Shown: positions 57,971 through 64,000 of the stretch, piece by piece
Position numbering within the stretch: position 1 is the first letter of the stretch
How the letters are laid out: each line of letters opens with the position of its first letter
Assembly (NCBI GenBank): GCA_963966185.1
Contig: CAWZYM010000238.1
Span: forward strand, 242,501 to 306,500
Reading direction: 5' to 3'
DNA: 64,000 nt
Source: Rhabditoides inermis
Lineage: Eukaryota > Nematoda > Chromadorea > Rhabditida > Rhabditidae
The notes under the pieces: model-generated
Told to the model about the DNA's origin: nothing
Seen by the model: only the letters and a program-made list of their open reading frames with translations
Database searches by the model: none
Position numbers and translations under genes: made by a program

Positions 57971-60900
57971 GACGCACTTCTCTACTCACGTTGATCTCTC
58001 GGTAGTCTCCTCTACTCTCGTTGATCTCTCGGTAACTCAGCGAGTCCAGCGACGCACTCCTCCACTCTCGCAGATCTTCTGTCAGCTCAGCGAGTCCAAC
58101 GACGCACACCTTCGTTCTCGCAGCAGATCTGCCGTCAGCTCAGCGAGCCCAGCGACGCACACCTCCACTCTCGATGATCTCTCGGTAGCTCAGCGAGTCA
58201 AGCGAAGCACACCTCCACTCTCGTTGATCTTTCGGTAGTACAGCGAGTCCAGCGACGCACTCCTCCACTCTCGTTGAACTCCCGATAACTCAGCGAGTCC
58301 AGCGACGCACACCTCCACTCTCGCAGATCTGCCGTCAGCTCAGCGAGTACAGCGACGCACTCCTTCACTCTCGCAGATATGCAAGCGGCTCTGCAAGTTC
58401 AACGACGCACTCCTCCACTCTCGCAGATATGCTAGCAGCTCAGCGAGTACAGCGACGAACTCTTTCACTCTCGTTGAACTCCCGACAACTCAGCGAGTCC
58501 AGCGACGCATACCGCCACTCTCGTTGATCTCTCGGTAGCTCAGCGAGTCAAGCGACGCACACCTCCACTCTCGTTGAACTCCCCATAACTCAGCGAGTCC
58601 AACGACGCACACCTCCACTCTCGTTGATCGGCCGTCAGCTCAGCGAGTTCAGCGACGCACTCCTCCACTCTCGTTGAACTCCCCATAACTCAGCGAGTCC
58701 AACGACGCACACCTCCACTCTCGTTGATCGGCCGTCAGCTCAGCGAGTTCAGCGACGCACTTCTCCACTCTCGCAGATCTGCCGTCAGCTCAGCGAATAC
58801 AGCGACGCACTCCTCCACAGTTGTTGACTTCCCGATAACTCAGCGAGTTAAGCGACGCAGTTCTCCACTCTCGGAGATATGCCAGCAGCTCAGCAAGTAC
58901 AGCAACGCACTCCTTCACTCTCGTTGAACTCCCGACAACTCAGCGAGTCCAGCGACGCATACCGCCACTCTCGTTGATCTCTCGGTAGCTCAGCGAGTCA
59001 AGCGACGCACACCTCCACTCTCGTTAATCTCTCGGTAGCTCAGCGAGTACAGCGACACACTCCTCTACTCTTGTTGAACTGCTGCTAACTCAGCGGGTAC
59101 AGCGACGCACTCCTTCACTCTCGCAGATATGCAAGCGGCTCTGCAAGTACAGCGACGAACTCTTTCACTCTCGTTGAACTCCCGACAACTCAGCAAGTCC
59201 AGCGACGCATACCGCAGCTCTCGTTGATCTCTCGGTAGCTCAGCGAGTCAAGCGACGCACACCTCCACTCTCGTTGATCTCTCGGTAGCTCAGCGAGTCA
59301 AGCGACGCACTCCTCTACTCTCGTTGATCTCTCGGTAACTCAGCGAGTCCAGCGACGCACACCTCCACTCTCGCAGATCTGCCGTCAGCTCAGCGAGTAC
59401 AACGACGCACTTCTCTACTCACGTTGATCTCTCGGTAGTCTCCTCTACTCTCGTTGATCTCTCGGTAACTCAGCGAGTCCAGCGACGCACTCCTCCGACG
59501 CACTTCTCTACTCACGTTGATCTCTCGGTAGTCTCCTCTACTCTCGTTGATCTCTCGGTAACTCAGCGAGTCCAGCGACGCACTCCTCCACTCTCGCAGA
59601 TCTTCTGTCAGCTCAGCGAGTCCAACGACGCACACCTTCGTTCTCGCAGCAGATCTGCCGTCAGCTCAGCGAGCCCAGCGACGCACACCTCCACTCTCGA
59701 TGATCTCTCGGTAGCTCAGCGAGTCAAGCGAAGCACACCTCCACTCTCGTTGATCTTTCGGTAGTACAGCGAGTCCAGCGACGCACTCCTCCACTCTCGT
59801 TGAACTCCCGATAACTCAGCGAGTCCAGCGACGCACACCTCCACTCTCGCAGATCTGCCGTCAGCTCAGCGAGTACAGCGACGCACTCCTTCACTCTCGC
59901 AGATATGCAAGCGGCTCTGCAAGTTCAACGACGCACTCCTCCACTCTCGCAGATATGCTAGCAGCTCAGCGAGTACAGCGACGAACTCTTTCACTCTCGT
60001 TGAACTCCCGACAACTCAGCGAGTCCAGCGACGCATACCGCCACTCTCGTTGATCTCTCGGTAGCTCAGCGAGTCAAGCGACGCACACCTCCACTCTCGT
60101 TGAACTCCCCATAACTCAGCGAGTCCAACGACGCACACCTCCACTCTCGTTGATCGGCCGTCAGCTCAGCGAGTTCAGCGACGCACTCCTCCACTCTCGT
60201 TGAACTCCCCATAACTCAGCGAGTCCAACGACGCACACCTCCACTCTCGTTGATCGGCCGTCAGCTCAGCGAGTTCAGCGACGCACTTCTCCACTCTCGC
60301 AGATCTGCCGTCAGCTCAGCGAATACAGCGACGCACTCCTCCACAGTTGTTGACTTCCCGATAACTCAGCGAGTTAAGCGACGCAGTTCTCCACTCTCGG
60401 AGATATGCCAGCAGCTCAGCAAGTACAGCAACGCACTCCTTCACTCTCGTTGAACTCCCGACAACTCAGCGAGTCCAGCGACGCATACCGCCACTCTCGT
60501 TGATCTCTCGGTAGCTCAGCGAGTCAAGCGACGCACACCTCCACTCTCGTTAATCTCTCGGTAGCTCAGCGAGTACAGCGACACACTCCTCTACTCTTGT
60601 TGAACTGCTGCTAACTCAGCGGGTACAGCGACGCACTCCTTCACTCTCGCAGATATGCAAGCGGCTCTGCAAGTACAGCGACGAACTCTTTCACTCTCGT
60701 TGAACTCCCGACAACTCAGCAAGTCCAGCGACGCATACCGCCACTCTCGTTGATCTCTCGGTAGCTCAGCGAGTCAAGCGACGCACACCTCCACTCTCGT
60801 TGATCTCTCGGTAGCTCAGCGAGTCAAGCGACGCACTCCTCTACTCTCGTTGATCTCTCGGTAACTCAGCGAGTCCAGCGACGCACACCTCCACTCTCGC

Positions 60901-61022
60901 AGATCTGCCGTCAGCTCAGCGAGTACAACGACGCACTTCTCTACTCACGTTGATCTCTCGGTAGTCTCCTCTACTCTCGTTGATCTCTCGGTAACTCAGC
61001 GAGTCCAGCGACGCACTCCTCC
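57971..61022. repeat. Head-to-tail duplication of 1526 bp inside the 50-bp array
   Basis: 57971-59496 repeats at 59497-61022. The junction is visible as CACTCCTCC joined to GACGCACTTCTC, which breaks the 50-bp rhythm. Shared rare variants (CAGCGAGCCCAG, GCAAGCGGCTCTGCAAGTTC) mark both copies. Confidence 0.85.
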
Positions 61023-64000
61023 ACTCTCGCAGATCTTCTGTCAGCTCAGCGAGTCCAACGACGCACACCTTCGTTCTCGCAGCAGATCTGCCGTCAGCTC
61101 AGCGAGTCCAGCGACGCACACCTCCACTCTCGATGATCTCTCGGTAGCTCAGCGAGTCAAGCGAAGCACACCTCCACTCTCGTTGATCTTTCGGTAGTAC
61201 AGCGAGTCCAGCGACGCACTCCTCCACTCTCGTTGAACTCCCGATAACTCAGCGAGTCCAGCGACGCACACCTCCACTCTCGCAGATCTGCCGTCAGCTC
61301 AGCGAGTACAGCGACGCACTCCTTCACTCTCGCAGATATGCAAGCGGCTCTGCAAGTTCAACGACGCACTCCTCCACTCTCGCAGATATGCTAGCAGCTC
61401 AGCGAGTACAGCGACGAACTCTTTCACTCTCGTTGAACTCCCGACAACTCAGCGAGTCCAGCGACGCATACCGCCACTCTCGTTGATCTCTCGGTAGCTC
61501 AGCGAGTCAAGCGACGCACACCTACACTCTCGTTGATCTCTCGGTAGCTCAGCGAGTCCAGCGACGCACTCCTCCACTCTCGTTGAACTCCCCATAACTC
61601 AGCGAGTCTAACGACGCACACCTCCACTCTCGTTGACCTCCCGATAACTCAGCGAGTTCAGCGACGCAGTTCTCCACTCTCGCAGATTTGCCAGCAGCTC
61701 AGCAAGTACAGCGACGCACTCCTTCACTCTCGTTGAACTCCCGATAACTCAGCGAGTCCAGCGACGCACACCTTCACTCTCGCAGTTCTGCCGTCAGCTC
61801 AGCGAGTACAACGTCGGACTTCTCTACTCACGTTGATCTCTCGGTAGCTCAGCGAGTCAAGCGACGCACTCCTCTACTCTCGTTGATCTCTCGGTAACTC
61901 AGCGAGTCCAGCGACGCACTCCTCCACTCTCGCAGATCTTCTGTCAGCTCAGCGAGTCCAACGACGCACACCTTCGTTCTCGCAGCAGATCTGCCGTCAG
62001 CTCAGCGAGTCCAGCGACGCACACCTTCACTCTCGATGATCTCTCGGTAGCTCAGCGAGTCAAGCGACGCACACCTCCACTCTCGTTGATCTCTCGGTAG
62101 CTCAACGAGTCCAGCGACGCACTCCTCCACTCTCGTTGAACTCCCCATAACTCAGCGAGTCCAACGACGCACACCTCCACTCTCGTTGATCGGCCGTCAG
62201 CTCAGCGAGTTCAGCGACGCACTTCTCCACTCTCGCAGATCTGCCGTCAGCTCAGCGAGTACAGCGACGCACTCCTCCACAGTTGTTGACCTCCCGATAA
62301 CTCAGCGAGTTCAGCGACGCAGTTCTCCACTCTCGCAGATATGCCAGCAGCTCAGCAAGTACAGCGACGCACTCCTTCACTTTCGTTGAACTCCCGATAA
62401 CTCAGCGAGTCCAGCGACGCACACCTCCACTCTCGCAGATCTGCCGTCAGCTCAGCGAGTACAACGACGCACTTCTCTACTCACGTTGATCTCTCGGTAG
62501 CTCAGCGAGTCAAGCGACGCACTCCTCTACTCTCGTTGATCTCTCGGTAACTCAGCGAGTCCAGCGACGCACTCCTCCACTCTCGCAGATCTTCTGTCAG
62601 CGCAAGCGGCTCTGCAAGTTCAACGACGCACTCCTCCACTCTCGCAGATATGCTAGCAGCTCAGCGAGTACAGCGACGAACTCTTTCACTCTCGTTGAAC
62701 TCCCGACAACTCAGCGAGTCCAGCGACGCATATCGCCACTCTCGTTGATCTCTCGGTAGCTCAGCGAGTCAAGCGACGCACACCTCCACTCTCGTTGATC
62801 TCTCGGTAGCTCAGCGAGTCCAGCGACGCACTCCTCCACTCTCGTTGAACTCCCCATAACTCAGCGAGTCCAACGACGCACACCTCCACTCTCGTTGATC
62901 GGCCGTCAGCTCAGCGAGTTCAGCGACGCACTTCTCCACTCTCGCAGATATGCCAGCAGCTCAGCAAGTACAGCGACGCACTCCTTCACTCTCGTTGAAC
63001 TCCCGATAACTCAGCGAGTCCAGCGACGCACACCTCCACTCTCGCAGATCTGCCGTCAGCTCAGCGAGTACAACGACGCACTTCTCTACTGACGTTGATC
63101 TCTCGGTAGCTCAGCGAGTCAAGCGACGCACTCCTCTACTCTCGTTGATCTCTCGGTAACTCAGCGAATCCAGCGACGCACTCCTCCACTCTCGCAGATC
63201 TTCTGTCAGCTCAGCGAGTCCAACGACGCACACCTTCGTTCTCGCAGCAGATCTGCCGTCAGCTCAGCGAGTCCAGCGACGCACACCTCCACTCTCGATG
63301 ATCTCTCGGTAGCTCAGCGAGTCAAGCGAAGCACACCTCCACTCTCGTTGATCTTTCGGTAGTACAGCGAGTCCAGCGACGCACTCCTCCACTCTCGTTG
63401 AACTCCCCATAACTCAGCGAGTCCAACGACGCACACCTCCACTCTCGTTGATCGGCCGTCAGCTCAGCGAGTTCAGCGACGCACTTCTCCACTCTCGCAG
63501 ATCTGCCGTCAGCTCAGCGAGTACAGCGACGCACTCCTCCACAGTTGTTGACCTCCCGATAACTCAGCGAGTTCAGCGGCGCAGTTCTCCACTCTCGCAG
63601 ATATGCCAGCAGCTCAGCAAGTACAGCGACGCACTCCTTCACTCTCGTTGAACTCCCGATAACTCAGCGAGTCCAGCGACGCACACCTTCACTCTCGCAG
63701 TTCTGCCGTCAGCTCAGCGAGTACAACGTCGAACTTCTCTACTCACGTTGATCTCTCGGTAGCTCAGCGAGTCAAGCGACGCACTCCTCTACTCTCGTTG
63801 ATCTCTCGGTAACTCAGCGAGTCCAGCGACGCACTCCTCCACTCTCGTTGAACTCCCCATAACTCAGCGAGTCCAACGACGCACACCTCCACTCTCGTTG
63901 ATCGGCCGTCAGCTCAGCGAGTTCAGCGACGCACTTCTCCACTCTCGCAGATCTGCCGTCAGCTCAGCGAATACAGCGACGCACTCCTCCACTCTCGATG

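Larger units (their letters stand above)
35663..64000. repeat. 50-bp satellite array, more than 28 kb, continues past the window
   Basis: Roughly 560 monomers of 50 bp. Each has a conserved core CTCAGCGAGT, then a variable triplet and GCGACGCAC, then a CTCC.CTCTCG end. The 15 bases before the core define recurring subtypes (TTGATCTCTCGGTAG, CAGATCTGCCGTCAG, TTGAACTCCCCATAA, TTGATCGGCCGTCAG, CAGATATGCCAGCAG, CAGATCTTCTGTCAG, ATGATCTCTCGGTAG). Subtypes follow each other in repeated orders, giving higher-order units. Some monomers are 53 bp (extra GCA) or cut short. Serial 67-, 70- and 92-residue frames through it are by-products of the repeat, not genes. Confidence 0.97.

Noticed and set aside
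35663..64000. Serial 67-, 70- and 92-residue open frames in the 50-bp array as a repeat-protein gene family
   Set aside because: The unit of 50 bp is not a multiple of three, every frame stops within a few units, there are no introns or start context, and the frames simply follow the repeat phase.
35663..64000. CRISPR-like array
   Set aside because: There are no unique spacers: the variable heads are themselves recurring subtypes, and the window is eukaryotic with spliced genes.

Overview
The window looks like a gene-poor, repeat-rich stretch of an invertebrate-type animal (or close relative) genome. Coding parts are split by short GT-AG introns, and the sequence is full of (GA)n/(CT)n tracts, tRNA-derived repeats, LINE fragments and satellites. 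No bacterial gene layout is seen, and the species cannot be named from sequence alone.

Layout. 1-6769 (+): a partial multi-exon Helitron-type Rep/helicase gene. One large intron (829-3579) holds reverse-strand fragments of two apparently unrelated genes (a golgin-like coiled-coil/GRIP gene and an acyl-CoA synthetase-like exon) between related AGTGGCG-rich repeats. 7423-8371 (-): a broken coiled-coil gene. 8.4-20.7 kb: mostly mobile DNA. It contains a tRNA-derived repeat family called R1 here, a 5'-truncated LINE, two identical 458-bp direct repeats, a TTAA-flanked inverted-repeat element, a frameshifted reverse transcriptase, a short unrecognised gene (14094-14854, -), a 94-bp tandem array and a perfect 97-bp foldback. 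21277-24141 (-) and 24723-27698 (+): a divergent pair sharing a 581-bp intergenic region, made of an unrecognised many-exon gene and an ankyrin-repeat gene. 27.9-33.3 kb: two more R1 copies. One is split by two nested insertions: an LTR-type insertion carrying a Ty3/gypsy integrase tail, and a 1.87-kb element with about 200-bp inverted ends and five tRNA-like modules.

33.4-64.0 kb: two satellites. Each is preceded by a near-identical ~335-bp module and a CT tract. The first is nine copies of a 110-bp unit. The second is a 28-kb array of 50-bp units that runs off the window and has higher-order structure, including clean tandem duplications with periods of 2839 and 1526 bp.

The genes do not form a pathway. 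The best leads are the satellite-seeding module, the nested insertion locus with a built-in empty site, the gene-fragment cargo inside the Helitron intron, and two places where Helitron coding sequence is missing exactly at GA tracts, which may be an assembly collapse. Several other genes carry single-base frame breaks, so either decay or uncorrected long-read error must be considered. Homology calls are from motif recognition; no database search was possible.
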